Source of the DNA: Armatimonadota bacterium
GTDB lineage: Bacteria > Armatimonadota > Armatimonadia > Armatimonadales > Armatimonadaceae
Direction: 5' to 3'
Assembly (NCBI GenBank): GCA_026392155.1
Contig: JAPLCP010000133.1
Coordinates: 16,741-80,740, forward strand
DNA: 64,000 nucleotides
In this document: piece by piece, positions 15,382 to 25,289 of the stretch
How the letters are laid out: every line of letters starts with the position of its first letter
Position numbering within the stretch: the stretch's first letter is position 1
Notes under the pieces: generated by a model
The model's input: only the letters and a program-made list of their open reading frames with translations
Databases searched by the model: none
What the model was told of the DNA's origin: nothing
Position numbers and translations under genes: made by a program

Positions 15382-17544
15382 ATGTTTGCAATATCGCCTA
15401 CTCGGCCCAATATTGTCGTGATTCTCGCGGATGACCTTGGCTATGGAGATCTCAGCTGCTACAACGCGGCCTCGAAGATTCCGACACCGAACCTGGATCG
15501 GCTTGCCCACGAGGGCGTGCGTGCCACGGATGCCCACGCGCCCGCCTCGGTGTGCTCCCCCACGCGCTATGCGATGCTCACGGGGCGCTATGCGTGGCGA
15601 GGGATTCTCAAGAATGGGGTGGTCGCTCCCTGGGGACCGTCTATTTTAGAGCGAGATCGCCTGAACGTGGCGCTGCTACTGCGGGGGCATGGCTACGCGA
15701 CAGCGTGCTTTGGAAAGTGGCATCTGGGCTGGGGCTGGATAACCAAAGACGGTGCGCCACCCAAAGGCGTCAACGCGGGGCCAACCAACGTGGATCTCAC
15801 CAAGCGCATCGCGGAGGGGCCTACTGAGCGAGGCTTTGACGACTATTTTGGCGTGGACTTGCCCAACTTCCCGCCGTACTGCTTTATCGAGAACGACCGA
15901 ACCGTGGGAGTGCCCACACGACACACCGAAAAAGACGGCCAGATCAACCGTCCCGGCCCGATTCTCGAGGGCTGGAAGCTTGAGGATATCTTGCCTGAGG
16001 TGGGAAAACGCGCCGTGAGCTGGCTGGAGAAGGCGAGCCAGGACGCCGAAAAGCCTTTCTTTTTGTATCTGCCGCTCACCTCGCCCCACTTCCCGATTGT
16101 TCCCTCAAAAGAGTGGCAAGGGAAGACCAAAGCGGGGGCATACGGAGACTTTGTGGCCCAGACCGATGGTGTGGTGGGGGATGTGCTCGCAGCGCTCAAG
16201 CGGCTAGGGGTAGAGAAAAACACGCTGGTAATCTTCACCTCGGACAATGGCCCGGAGGTGGCAGGAGAAGTCGGAATCGGAGCCTACGAGCGGATTGGGA
16301 CATTCGGTCACGATAGCCGAGGGGGACTGCGTGGGGTGAAGCGCGATATGTGGGAGGGCGGTCACCGTGTTCCGTTTCTCGCCCGCTGGCCTGGGAAAAT
16401 CCGACCCGGATCGGTCTGCAAGGAGACGATCTGCCACGTGGACTTGATGGCCACTCTGGCTGGGGTTCTGGGAGCCGAGCTTCCCGAAAACGCCGCAGAA
16501 GACAGCGTGGATATGCTTCCCGCACTTCAGGGCAAACCGGGCATGCGCCGAAGTACCCCGACCGTACATCAGGCCGCCTCCGGGAAGTTTGCAATCCGTC
16601 AGGGCGACTGGGTCTTTATCAACGCCCCCAGCGGCAACGACAATGGCAAGGGCGAGCCCGACTCACTCCGCCCCAGCCCGCCACACGGTCAGCCCGGCGA
16701 GCTATTTCACCTCAAGGACGACCCTGCGGAGCGCGTCAACCGCTATGCCGAGCAACCAAGCCGGGTGCTGGAGCTTAAAGCGCTTCTGGAGCGCGTCAAG
16801 GCCGAGGGGCGCACGGTGCCGCCGTACCCGAAAAAACGCAGGGAGCTTGGGGTGGGCGCAAAACCTATCCCAGGTGCTCAGATACTCCTAGACGGCACAC
16901 GGAAGACCCTCGACGAGAAATGGACCTACTGGCAAGGGCCTCGCTTTCGCTCATCGCTGCCGATTAAGTGGCCGATTGTTCAAGATCCCATAGACGGTGG
17001 CACGTGCGTACAGACCGACGATCCTGCCGCTGCCGGAGGGCTCTATGGGGCGGCGGATATCGTCACGAAACAGACCTACCGAGACTTTCGGCTACATATC
17101 GAGTTCTGGATCGCAAGGCCGGGTGGCAATAGCGGCGTTTATCTGCAGAACCGTTATGAGATCCAGATCTGCGATGGGGATCGGACGACGCACGGCCTCG
17201 GGGCGGTGATCAATGAGCAGCCTGCGCCCTATCATGCCTATCATGGCCTTGGCAAGTGGAATGCCTATGATATTGTCTTTCGAGCGGCGCGCTTTAAAGA
17301 GGGCAAGCTGATAGAAAAAGCCCGCACGACGATCTATCTTAATGGCCAGAAAGCCCACACGGATGTCCCGATTCAGCAAGTCTGGGGTGGGCCTGCCTCC
17401 GGGGTAGATGGTGGCAATGACAGTGGACGCGGGATCACGGACACACCGCAAGGGCTCAAGCTCCAGTGTGAGGGGCACGATGTGCGCTACCGAAACGCCT
17501 GGATCAAGCCCCTGAGCCTAGACAAGGTCAGCACGGATTTCTAG
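15382..17544 (+). CDS. Sulfatase fused to a C-terminal DUF1080 domain
   Basis: A 720-residue two-domain protein. Residues about 8-460 are a type I sulfatase: RPNIVVILADDLGYGD metal-binding start, CSPTRYAMLTGR with the Cys that becomes formylglycine (CxPxR), KWHLG, and TSDNGPE. Residues about 490-715 are a DUF1080 domain (GNSGVYLQNRYEIQICDG, WNAYDIVF, RYRNAWIKPL). The likely action is removal of sulfate from a glycan while the second domain binds or cleaves the sugar; this pairing of roles is inferred. No signal peptide is visible before the sulfatase domain, unusual for a sulfatase. Its stop shares CTAG with the next gene. Confidence 0.92.
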   Translation: MFAISPTRPNIVVILADDLGYGDLSCYNAASKIPTPNLDRLAHEGVRATDAHAPASVCSPTRYAMLTGRYAWRGILKNGVVAPWGPSILERDRLNVALLLRGHGYATACFGKWHLGWGWITKDGAPPKGVNAGPTNVDLTKRIAEGPTERGFDDYFGVDLPNFPPYCFIENDRTVGVPTRHTEKDGQINRPGPILEGWKLEDILPEVGKRAVSWLEKASQDAEKPFFLYLPLTSPHFPIVPSKEWQGKTKAGAYGDFVAQTDGVVGDVLAALKRLGVEKNTLVIFTSDNGPEVAGEVGIGAYERIGTFGHDSRGGLRGVKRDMWEGGHRVPFLARWPGKIRPGSVCKETICHVDLMATLAGVLGAELPENAAEDSVDMLPALQGKPGMRRSTPTVHQAASGKFAIRQGDWVFINAPSGNDNGKGEPDSLRPSPPHGQPGELFHLKDDPAERVNRYAEQPSRVLELKALLERVKAEGRTVPPYPKKRRELGVGAKPIPGAQILLDGTRKTLDEKWTYWQGPRFRSSLPIKWPIVQDPIDGGTCVQTDDPAAAGGLYGAADIVTKQTYRDFRLHIEFWIARPGGNSGVYLQNRYEIQICDGDRTTHGLGAVINEQPAPYHAYHGLGKWNAYDIVFRAARFKEGKLIEKARTTIYLNGQKAHTDVPIQQVWGGPASGVDGGNDSGRGITDTPQGLKLQCEGHDVRYRNAWIKPLSLDKVSTDF

Positions 17545-18503
17545 GCACGTGCCCAGAGGCTCTCTAGCGGGCCACGGGGGAAACGGCGAAACCAGAGGAG
17601 GGTGAGCGGGAGTGCAAGGAGAAGATAGCCAAAGTAAGCCAGAAGCCCGGTACGCACGGGCCAGTCTTCATCGGGGTAGAGCAGGCGTAGTGGGGCGAAG
17701 ACGGCGACAATGTGCAGGATGTAGTGCGTGAGCGAGGCGCGTCCAAGCAAGGCAAGCGGCTGTGTGATCTTTGGCAAGCCGCCTGCACTCTCCCACCAGA
17801 GCAGACCCGCGATCAATGCGGCAGCGCTACTTCCAATGCGCAGTAAAAACGGCAGTGTGGTGGGAATCCAAGTCGCGGGGCCAAGCGATTTCTCCCAGAG
17901 CTGCGTGATCAGGGCGACACTCAGGGCACCCCAGAAACAACGACGTATCCGTGTGGGTGTCAGGCCCGCTCCCAAGACGGCGCTCATTCCCAGCAGAGGC
18001 AGCGCCAGCCAGGGCAGAAGCGGGTAGTTTCCATCCAAGAGAAGTGCCCTTAGGGTCACCGCCCCAAAAGCATGATCCGCAAGGTGACTGCCATCGTCCT
18101 GCCAGTCCGTTGCGATAAAGTGCCCGAAGCGAAGCTGGCTTAGTGGTGTGGCAATCAGAACCAGAACAAACACGACCCCGATCACGCGCGGGCCTTTCTT
18201 CCCGCGCCCAAGCCCAACGCCGAGCATCATCATCAGAGCCAGCGGGACGAGAACCTCCGTCGGCCAAACAAAATAATGCAGCACTGCCCCAAAAACTGCC
18301 AGCATCAGAGCGCGGCGTATAAACTTTATTGGCTTGTTTGTACGCCGCATCTGGAGCGCCCAGGCCATTCCCGCAAGCAGAAAGAAAAGCGCCGCCGCGC
18401 GGCCTTCTAGCACACTCGCAAGCTTGGAGCCGACGAAGTGCATGTAGATCATTCCCAAGACGGCGACTCCACGGGCGACATCAAGGGCGACGAGGCGGCT
18501 CAC
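17541..18503 (-). CDS. Polytopic acyltransferase-like membrane protein (DUF1624/DUF418-like)
   Basis: A 320-residue protein with about ten TM helices. It starts at GTG 18503 with VSRLVALDVARGVAVLGMI, the signature opening of the YeiB/heparan-alpha-glucosaminide acetyltransferase-like group, and has a late LGRASLTHYILH segment with a conserved polar/His motif. The GTGA overlap with the upstream Pls-like gene shows translational coupling, so the protein may modify or handle that product. A much longer frame to 18962 is antisense-type low-complexity sequence inside the Pls-like gene and was discarded. Confidence 0.8.
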   Translation of the reverse strand: MSRLVALDVARGVAVLGMIYMHFVGSKLASVLEGRAAALFFLLAGMAWALQMRRTNKPIKFIRRALMLAVFGAVLHYFVWPTEVLVPLALMMMLGVGLGRGKKGPRVIGVVFVLVLIATPLSQLRFGHFIATDWQDDGSHLADHAFGAVTLRALLLDGNYPLLPWLALPLLGMSAVLGAGLTPTRIRRCFWGALSVALITQLWEKSLGPATWIPTTLPFLLRIGSSAAALIAGLLWWESAGGLPKITQPLALLGRASLTHYILHIVAVFAPLRLLYPDEDWPVRTGLLAYFGYLLLALPLTLLWFRRFPRGPLESLWARA

Positions 18504-21500
18504 CGGGTGGGGGCTCCTTCGTAGCGCTGGTTCGGAAGTAGAAATTCGTCTTTCATGATCACACTGTGCGGCGCGATATAGGTTCCCTCTCCGATGACAG
18601 CTCCGTAGAGGGGGACGGTGTTGTTGGCTACGGTTGCGTTCGCACCGATTCGGACTTTGGCAAGCTTCAGCACCCGATCCTCGAAGGTATGGGCTTGGAA
18701 GGCCGCTGTCACCGTGGCACCGTCGCCGATCTCGATCATGTCGGGGTCTACCACTTGTGAGAAGCCACTGCCCAGCACCACGCCGCGCCCGAGCGTCAGG
18801 CCCATCGCGCGGAGATACCACGTGAGCATGGGAGTACCTTCGAGCGCGGTGAGCGTCCCGCGGGCATAGACTCCCCAAGCGACATAGAGAAAGTCCCAGC
18901 GGCTGCACCAGCACGACCAGAGCGCATGCGTCCCCGGGCGAGCGCGACCCAGCAGAAGCCACTTGAGCGCTAAGATCGCCAGGCAGAGCACTGCCGCTCC
19001 GGCAAAGGCGAGCAGTGGTGCAGCCCAGGCGTGGTCTCTCAGCTTCCGTAAGCTCTCCGCGACAACGAGCACGGGAAGCACCGGCAAGGTGAAGCGGAGT
19101 ATTTCCCAGAATAAGCGGTTTAGATAGCGAAGTAAGCTTGGGTTGTGGGTAAGCTCGCGATCGTAGGCAACGATCTCACGGTGCGGCAGCGCAAAAGGCG
19201 GGTGCCCGAACCAAGACGTCCCGCTTGCCATGTACATATCATCGGCGACGGTGCAGACGCCCAGCAGAATATCGTCGGGTAAGTGTTGGCCCCCAGCGAC
19301 GACCACGTGGTTGCCTAGAAAAACATTGGTGCCGATGGTGACTTTTGAAAGCGTCACCGTGCCGCGATGCACTCTTGGGCCACCCAGATAGATTCCATCG
19401 GCAAAAAACGTCTCCGGTCCAATCTCAATTAGCTCGGGGATGACATCAATAATCGTGCTAATCTCGCAGCTTCGTCCCACACGCATCCCTGCCGCCCGGA
19501 GCCAGAGCGGCCAAAAGAGCGCGCCACTGAGCCACTCGTTCGCAGAGTCTACTAAGCCCGCCTTGAGCCAGAGGGGAATATAGGCCAGGCTCCAGCGCGA
19601 GAGCACACCCTCCGAGACGTGACCGAGGGCGCGGACGGCAAGGGCTTCCAGTAGGAGCGTGAGCGGCAAGGCGAGGGTCAGCACGAGGAGATAGGCTACG
19701 AGCCCACTCTCCTGCCCCACCCAGACCACGGCCCCCAGCGTGAGCAGCTCTAGGGGCAGCGCAAGCATCGCCCAGAGAGCGCTCTGCGCGAGTAGCAGCG
19801 CAAGGCTATAGGCCAGCGGCGAGAGGATGGGTTTTGTTTGGGTGATATTCGGTACGGGCGGTGCGTGTCCAGCGGGAGTGGCAGGAATGCCGTCCCAGTG
19901 CTCGCCCGCCGGAATCGTCTTGCCTGCGGGCAGTGAGGAGAGCGCGGCGAGAGAGGCTCCCGCTTCTAAACTTCCGCCCGGTGCAACACCCGCCCGGACA
20001 TCGAGCGTAGCGCCTGTGCCGAGAGAGATGGGGCCGATGACAAGCTGACGGTTCTCCAGCTCGACGAGACGAAGAGACGCGTCCTGACTCACCGTGACAT
20101 CGTCCCCGATATCGAGCAAGTCCCAGCCACCCTGAGTCAGATCCACGCCGCGATGCAAGTGCACGCGCTGCCCGATCCGCGACCCCAGTGCCCGAAGCGC
20201 CATGCACTGAAACTCAGTTCCGACGAGCACCGGCCAGGGAATCAGTCGTGCCGTCTGCACCACGATCCAGTGTCTCAGATAGAAATCCCCCCAGACCGGC
20301 TCACGGCGCGGGGTGTACTTGCCGATCAGCAGGCGCTTCACCAAGACTGCAAAAAACACGGCTAGAGGCGTGTAGAGCGCCAGCCCCAGAAAAAGCAAGA
20401 GTGGCGTGATGAGAATCACCGTCATCAGTCCCAGACGCGAGAGCAGTGTGGGGAGAAGCTTGAAGAAGCCGCCGTAGGCCACAAAGGAAGCCAGAGTGAG
20501 CTCCAGCAGAAGCCAGAGGCTCTGAAGAACCCCTGTGTGCCGCTCGCCGTCTGTGTCCAGCGGCAGGTACGCTTGCTGCTGCGTCTGTTGAGAGCCATAC
20601 CCAGAGGAGGGCAATGCCACTTGTGACACTCTCTGCGCCAGCGCGGCAACCGTGCGGGCTTCGTAGAGATCGCGAACGGTTAGGGATGCCGTGGCGGCAT
20701 CTGTGCGCAGGCGTGAGATCAGCTGCGCTGCCTGGAGCGACGTGCCCCCGAGATCAAGGAAGAAATCTTCGTCGAGGGAGAGCGCTTCCGAGAGTAGCAG
20801 CGTCTCTTGAAATGTTGCGAGTAGCGATTTTTCCAGCAGGGTACGCGGCGCAACCATCTCGCGCTCTAAGCGAGGCACTACGCGTCGGAGCGTGGGGAGG
20901 CTCTCACGCTTGAGCTTGCCCCCGACGCTTTTGGGTAGCTCCGTGAGCACACCAAAGAGCGCAGGGATCATGTAGGAGGGCAGTGCCTCACGGAGCACGG
21001 CCTTGAGTTTGTCGAAGTCTGGCGGCTGAGTCGCATCTGTTGGGACGATAAACGCGACCAGATCGTTGCCTTCGTTCTGGACACAGCACGCCGCCTCGCG
21101 CACGCCCTCGCACTGGGCCAGGTAGGTCTCGATTGCCTCCAGCTCGATCCGGTAGCCACGGAGTTTTACTTGGGAATCAAGCCGCCCGTGGTAGTGAAAC
21201 GCGCCGCTCTCGGGGTCACGGTGGACGAGATCGCCCGTTCGGTAGAGCCGTCCGAGTGTGGGATGCGAGAAAAACTTCTCCGCCGTCAGCTCCGGGCGTG
21301 CGTGGTAGCCCCGCGCCAGCCCAATTCCTCCGAGGCAGAGCTCGCCCGAAACTCCATCAATAACTTCGTTGAGCGCACTATCCAGCACCCAGGCTTGCAA
21401 GCCTGGCACGGGCGTGCCAATGGTAATCGGCTCCCCGGCCAGAATCTCGCCGCGCAGGGCCGTGACCGTGCACTCCGTGGGGCCGTAGCCATTGACCAGC

Positions 21501-22369
21501 CGTCGCCCCCGCGCCCAGCGATCCGCGATATCACGTGGTAGCGCCTCGCCGCCCACGTAGAGGAGCTTGAGTAAAGGCAGGGACTCTTCTGGGTTTTCGC
21601 AACCGGTCGTTCGTAGCAGTGTGGGAGGTGGACAGAGCACGGTGATGCGCTCGCGCTGGAGCCAGCCTACCAAGTCCGGCCCCAGCCGCGCTGCGTCGTC
21701 GTCGAGGGCCACGACCGTCGCACCCGATGCCAGCGCCAGCCAGATTTCTTCCACGGACGAATCGTAGGCAGGCGACGAGCCCTGCGCCACCCGGTCACCC
21801 GGCCCTAGTCCAAACTCGACCAAGTCAGACTGCACGAGATTAACAATGCTCTGGTGCTCTATCAAGACGCCTTTGGGCTTGCCTGTCGTGCCCGAGGTGT
21901 AGATGACGTAGGCCAGCGCATCTTCCCCCCTAACCCCCGCCCAGCGGGGGGACGATAAGGAAGGGGCCACGTTTTGGGAAATGTCAAAGACTTTTGTCGG
22001 GAACGCGCCTCGCTCGGCGCGGGCCTGGCCGTGGGTGTTGGTGAGGAGCAGGACGGCGCTGGAGTCTCGGAGAATCTCGCGCACTTGCTCATCGGGAAAC
22101 GACGGGTCAATGCAGACATACGCTGCCCCTGCGCTCAGCACGGCAAGCTGGGAGACATAGAGCCGCTCGGTATCGCGGCCAAGCAGGATCGCGACAATGC
22201 ACTCACCCGAGACACTGGGCGGGAGCTGCGCCCGGAGCGCCTCGACTTCCTGCGCCAGTTCGGCATAGGTGAGTGTGCGCCGCTCAGGGCGGGTCAGGCT
22301 GGGTGGGATATCTATCGCAGCTGCCTCAGGCCAGGTGCGGGCGGCGCACTCGAAGAGCTCGTGGAGCAT
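18500..22369 (-). CDS. NRPS-like protein of the Pls (epsilon-poly-lysine synthetase) architecture
   Basis: A 1289-residue protein. Residues 1-500 are an adenylation domain: A3 YVIYTSGTTGKPKG, A5 NGYGPTECT, A7 YRTGDLV, A8 LRGYRIELE, A10 GGKLKRESLP. A carrier domain follows (DLGGTSLQAA, the Ser being the pantetheine site, about 565). The rest is a terminal region with three pairs of TM helices separated by soluble blocks with hexapeptide-type repeats (e.g. IGTNVFLGNHVVVAGG). No condensation or thioesterase domain. This order and length match Pls-type enzymes that polymerise one amino acid at the membrane. Hand alignment to GrsA gives a pocket of D-S-E-L-Y-G-G-V-T plus Lys; Glu at the third position also occurs in some Lys/Orn-activating domains, so a cationic substrate is a guess. 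A palindromic repeat encodes residues about 135-149. Confidence 0.88.
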   Translation of the reverse strand: MLHELFECAARTWPEAAAIDIPPSLTRPERRTLTYAELAQEVEALRAQLPPSVSGECIVAILLGRDTERLYVSQLAVLSAGAAYVCIDPSFPDEQVREILRDSSAVLLLTNTHGQARAERGAFPTKVFDISQNVAPSLSSPRWAGVRGEDALAYVIYTSGTTGKPKGVLIEHQSIVNLVQSDLVEFGLGPGDRVAQGSSPAYDSSVEEIWLALASGATVVALDDDAARLGPDLVGWLQRERITVLCPPPTLLRTTGCENPEESLPLLKLLYVGGEALPRDIADRWARGRRLVNGYGPTECTVTALRGEILAGEPITIGTPVPGLQAWVLDSALNEVIDGVSGELCLGGIGLARGYHARPELTAEKFFSHPTLGRLYRTGDLVHRDPESGAFHYHGRLDSQVKLRGYRIELEAIETYLAQCEGVREAACCVQNEGNDLVAFIVPTDATQPPDFDKLKAVLREALPSYMIPALFGVLTELPKSVGGKLKRESLPTLRRVVPRLEREMVAPRTLLEKSLLATFQETLLLSEALSLDEDFFLDLGGTSLQAAQLISRLRTDAATASLTVRDLYEARTVAALAQRVSQVALPSSGYGSQQTQQQAYLPLDTDGERHTGVLQSLWLLLELTLASFVAYGGFFKLLPTLLSRLGLMTVILITPLLLFLGLALYTPLAVFFAVLVKRLLIGKYTPRREPVWGDFYLRHWIVVQTARLIPWPVLVGTEFQCMALRALGSRIGQRVHLHRGVDLTQGGWDLLDIGDDVTVSQDASLRLVELENRQLVIGPISLGTGATLDVRAGVAPGGSLEAGASLAALSSLPAGKTIPAGEHWDGIPATPAGHAPPVPNITQTKPILSPLAYSLALLLAQSALWAMLALPLELLTLGAVVWVGQESGLVAYLLVLTLALPLTLLLEALAVRALGHVSEGVLSRWSLAYIPLWLKAGLVDSANEWLSGALFWPLWLRAAGMRVGRSCEISTIIDVIPELIEIGPETFFADGIYLGGPRVHRGTVTLSKVTIGTNVFLGNHVVVAGGQHLPDDILLGVCTVADDMYMASGTSWFGHPPFALPHREIVAYDRELTHNPSLLRYLNRLFWEILRFTLPVLPVLVVAESLRKLRDHAWAAPLLAFAGAAVLCLAILALKWLLLGRARPGTHALWSCWCSRWDFLYVAWGVYARGTLTALEGTPMLTWYLRAMGLTLGRGVVLGSGFSQVVDPDMIEIGDGATVTAAFQAHTFEDRVLKLAKVRIGANATVANNTVPLYGAVIGEGTYIAPHSVIMKDEFLLPNQRYEGAPTR
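21922..21966. repeat. Palindromic GC-rich element inside the Pls-like gene (copy D)
   Basis: Core CCCCCCTAACCCCCGC followed by a GCGGGGGG arm. It lies in frame just before the A3 motif, encoding about 15 residues including SSPRWAGVRGE, where related adenylation domains have only a short linker. Confidence 0.75.
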
Positions 22370-22377
22370 GGAAAGTC

Positions 22378-25284
22378 TTACTTTTCCAGAAGCGGGACAC
22401 TGCAGAAAGTCAGCGCCGCGATTCCGTTGGCACCTCGTAAAAGCCGCTTCTGGCTCCAGCTTGCGCTATCCAGATAGGTTAGTTTCTGAGCTGCCATCGG
22501 CTCTGTGAGCGTGAGCGTGAGCTGGTTGCCCGTCGCGCTCCCCGACGCAATTTTTCCGCGCTTGCCATCGAGAGAGAACTCGCTTACCAGTGCGCTCTCC
22601 CAGACCACGGGCTGGTCGAACTCCAGCACGAGCTTGTCTCTCTGGGCGCTGGCAAAAGCGATGCGCTTGAGGCTTGGCGGCGTGATCGGCGAGTCGAAGT
22701 GCCTGCCGTAGCTATCGCGCTGGACAACCGGGAAGATCAGGCGGGCGAACTCGGCGTAGCCTGCCGCCGGGAAGTGGCAGCCACCGGGCGGGTCGATCCC
22801 CAGCGTGGACATGATGCTCATTTTGGAAAAGAGCGCAGGGAGCTGGCGCTGGACATCGCGGAGCTGGTTGTCGGAGCCATCGACTCCCATCGCGCAGGAC
22901 TTAGGCCAGATCTGGAAGGCATAGTAGCGCTGGACATTGGGGAAGTCGCGCTTCCAGGCCGCGGTGAGATGGATAAAGTACTCTTGGTAGGTCTCCCAGC
23001 CAAAGCCGCCGGTGGGGCCGTCGGCACCCTGGTCGTTCTCGCCCTGGTGCCAGAGAATCCCGCGAATCCCGTGGGTAAGCCCGGCTTTTTGGGCACGCGC
23101 CAGCAAGCGCCCGTAGATCGTCTCCGGGTCGGTGGGGTTCTTGGGGTTGCGCTGGTGCTGGTCAATGCGCGTCCCGCCGACCGCGCCATTGAGGATGCAG
23201 ACCGGCACTTTCTCGCTCTCCAGCAGGCGCTTTGCCAGCTCCATCGCCCAGTAGCCGATCTCCCCCGTCTGGCCGTCTTGGTTGCGGTAGCGGGCACTCT
23301 CCCAGCTCGTCCCAAATGTGCGAATCCACTCGCTCTGGTAGGCCGGGGTCTCTTTCCCAAAGTCCGTGGCGACCGCGTTGGACTGGCCCTGGATCACAAA
23401 CGCATCGCCGCAGGCGAGATTTTTAACGGTGCGCAGAACCGTCTCCCGGCCCCCGGTAATACTCCCAAAGGTGACTTCGTAGCGAATGAGCCCCGGCTTG
23501 AGTGGCACCGAGAGCGCGTACGCTCGACTCGCACCGAGCTTCTGCGTGACCGTCTTGGCCAGCACGCCATCGGCGTAGAGGCGCAGAAAGACTGCGTCGG
23601 CGGCTTGGGGAAGAACGCCGTTGTAGTGAAGCGTCCCTTCATTTTTGGTCGCACTGCGGGCGTAGAACTGGTTGTCTGTCGGCTGCTCATCCACAGCGGG
23701 CTTGCGCTCGACCCAGGGATCGGCCTTGGGCTCGGTGACTGCGAGCTTTACCGACTGGGTCACGGGCGCACCACCGTTGTCCACCGCGACACTTACTGTC
23801 ACAGTGCCGCTGTTCTGGGCGCGGGTAAGGCGGAGCTTGCCAGGGAGCACTTCTTTGCTTGTCGCCAGCCCCTCCACTTTCCAGGCATAACGGAGCGGCA
23901 GGGCGCTCTTGCCCACCGTCGTTGCTTGCACCTCAATCGGCGAGCGGCCGTCCCACTGGCGCGGAGCCTTGAGCACGACCACGGGATCGGGGATGGCCTC
24001 TTGGACCGTCACCGGTATCTCGCGGGTTTTCACGCCGTCGGGGTAGACGGCCTTTAGCTGCAACCGATGCTTAGTCTCGCCGCGCACGCGGCCCGCCTCC
24101 AGGGTGTAGGCAAGCTGGTCGGTGGCGACAGCCTGGCCATCAAGGAGCCAGATGAGCTTCTGCGCCCCGCCTGTCTTTGCTGTCACCGTGGCCCGCTCGC
24201 CCTCGCGGACCGTGAGCTGTGGCGACGAGACCGAAAACTCGCTACCAGGTTGCACGAGGGTCCCCACCAGTGTCTGGAGCGGTTTCTGGTTCTCGTACTC
24301 CAGCCGCACCCAGTCGGCGGAGCGCGCAACCGACGAAACTCTTACCTCGTCTATCTCGCCAACGAAGTCGTAGTTGTTGTACCAGCCCCCAATCCAGAAG
24401 CGGGCGGGGTTTTGGATATTGAGCGGTGCGCCCTGCGACTGCGCCGTGCCATCCAAGACCCCGTTCACATAGACCCGTGCGTTGCCCTTTTCGTAGGTAT
24501 GCACCACATGAACCCACTCGCCCCGTGCCAGCTTGCTCTTTCCTGCAACATTGGCATCAGAGAAGTAGCAGTCCATGCTGACGTGTGGGGGGCTTCGAAA
24601 CTGCATCGTCACTTTTCCCTGGCGCTCCTCGTTGCCCCAGCCGAGGATGCGCACATTGGGCCGCTCCGCCCGGAACCATGCCTGGGAGCTATGCGGCTGG
24701 CTGCCCGTGGGAAACCCCATCAGCTTCTCGCCGCCCACGATTCCCTGGTTCTCGGCAAAGCGCCGCGCCATCCCCAGCGGCCCCGGCGCGAGCGTCGTGC
24801 CTTTATTGATCGCTGTCAGCATGCCCGTCGCATCGGCTAGGGCTTCGTCCATGTGCCAGACCGTCAGATAGCCATTGCTTGCATTGAAAACTGCCGGGCC
24901 ACTGGCCGCGCTCTTGGCCGCGGGGTCGCCCCAGTGCAGGCGCAGCTCCTGGCGGTCATTGCCCATGATCTTAGGCACCCGCACCCAGAGGCTCGCCGTC
25001 CCGGCTTGCGCGTCCCACTGCTCAATCTGAAAGGCCAGCGGCGTGCCTTTGCTGTCCGTGATCCGCAAGTCCTCGCCATGGGGCTGGGCCTGTGCAAAGG
25101 GGAAGGTCTCGCGGCGGAGGCGAATCAGCACCGGAAAGTCCGTGAGCGTCACCGACGCCGGCAGATTCGCGCCATCCGGTGTGGTGAGCAGATAGAGCGA
25201 GCCCTGCCTCTCCCCGCCAGCTTTCGCGAAACTGGCGGGCGCAATCAGCGCAATAAATAGTATTAAAGACGAATAGATTTTCAT
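22378..25284 (-). CDS. Secreted LamG/DUF2341 sialate O-acetylesterase
   Basis: A 968-residue exported protein. Signal peptide about 1-24 (MKIYSSLILFIALIAPASFA). A DUF2341-like segment (VLIRLRRETFPFAQA) and a LamG domain (WHMDEALADATG, VNGVLDG, IDEVRVSSVARS) follow, then Ig-like repeats, then a C-terminal SGNH/SASA esterase with the GQSN nucleophile block (VIQGQSNAV) and WHQGEND. It removes acetyl groups from sialic acid or other glycans outside the cytoplasm. Start at ATG 25284; the longer frame is antisense-like. The gene is 5 nt after the hydrolase gene and 8 nt before the Pls-like gene. Confidence 0.9.
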   Translation of the reverse strand: MKIYSSLILFIALIAPASFAKAGGERQGSLYLLTTPDGANLPASVTLTDFPVLIRLRRETFPFAQAQPHGEDLRITDSKGTPLAFQIEQWDAQAGTASLWVRVPKIMGNDRQELRLHWGDPAAKSAASGPAVFNASNGYLTVWHMDEALADATGMLTAINKGTTLAPGPLGMARRFAENQGIVGGEKLMGFPTGSQPHSSQAWFRAERPNVRILGWGNEERQGKVTMQFRSPPHVSMDCYFSDANVAGKSKLARGEWVHVVHTYEKGNARVYVNGVLDGTAQSQGAPLNIQNPARFWIGGWYNNYDFVGEIDEVRVSSVARSADWVRLEYENQKPLQTLVGTLVQPGSEFSVSSPQLTVREGERATVTAKTGGAQKLIWLLDGQAVATDQLAYTLEAGRVRGETKHRLQLKAVYPDGVKTREIPVTVQEAIPDPVVVLKAPRQWDGRSPIEVQATTVGKSALPLRYAWKVEGLATSKEVLPGKLRLTRAQNSGTVTVSVAVDNGGAPVTQSVKLAVTEPKADPWVERKPAVDEQPTDNQFYARSATKNEGTLHYNGVLPQAADAVFLRLYADGVLAKTVTQKLGASRAYALSVPLKPGLIRYEVTFGSITGGRETVLRTVKNLACGDAFVIQGQSNAVATDFGKETPAYQSEWIRTFGTSWESARYRNQDGQTGEIGYWAMELAKRLLESEKVPVCILNGAVGGTRIDQHQRNPKNPTDPETIYGRLLARAQKAGLTHGIRGILWHQGENDQGADGPTGGFGWETYQEYFIHLTAAWKRDFPNVQRYYAFQIWPKSCAMGVDGSDNQLRDVQRQLPALFSKMSIMSTLGIDPPGGCHFPAAGYAEFARLIFPVVQRDSYGRHFDSPITPPSLKRIAFASAQRDKLVLEFDQPVVWESALVSEFSLDGKRGKIASGSATGNQLTLTLTEPMAAQKLTYLDSASWSQKRLLRGANGIAALTFCSVPLLEK

Positions 25285-25289
25285 AGCGT

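Noticed and set aside
18504..18962. N-terminal extension of the acyltransferase-like protein
   Set aside because: Lies within the Pls-like gene, reads as Arg/Ser/Cys-rich antisense-type sequence, and the family N-terminus begins at GTG 18503.
22699..24057. 452-codon open frame on the plus strand
   Set aside because: It is antisense to the LamG/esterase gene, whose motifs are clear on the other strand. The translation is low-complexity and matches no family, as expected for GC-rich shadow frames.
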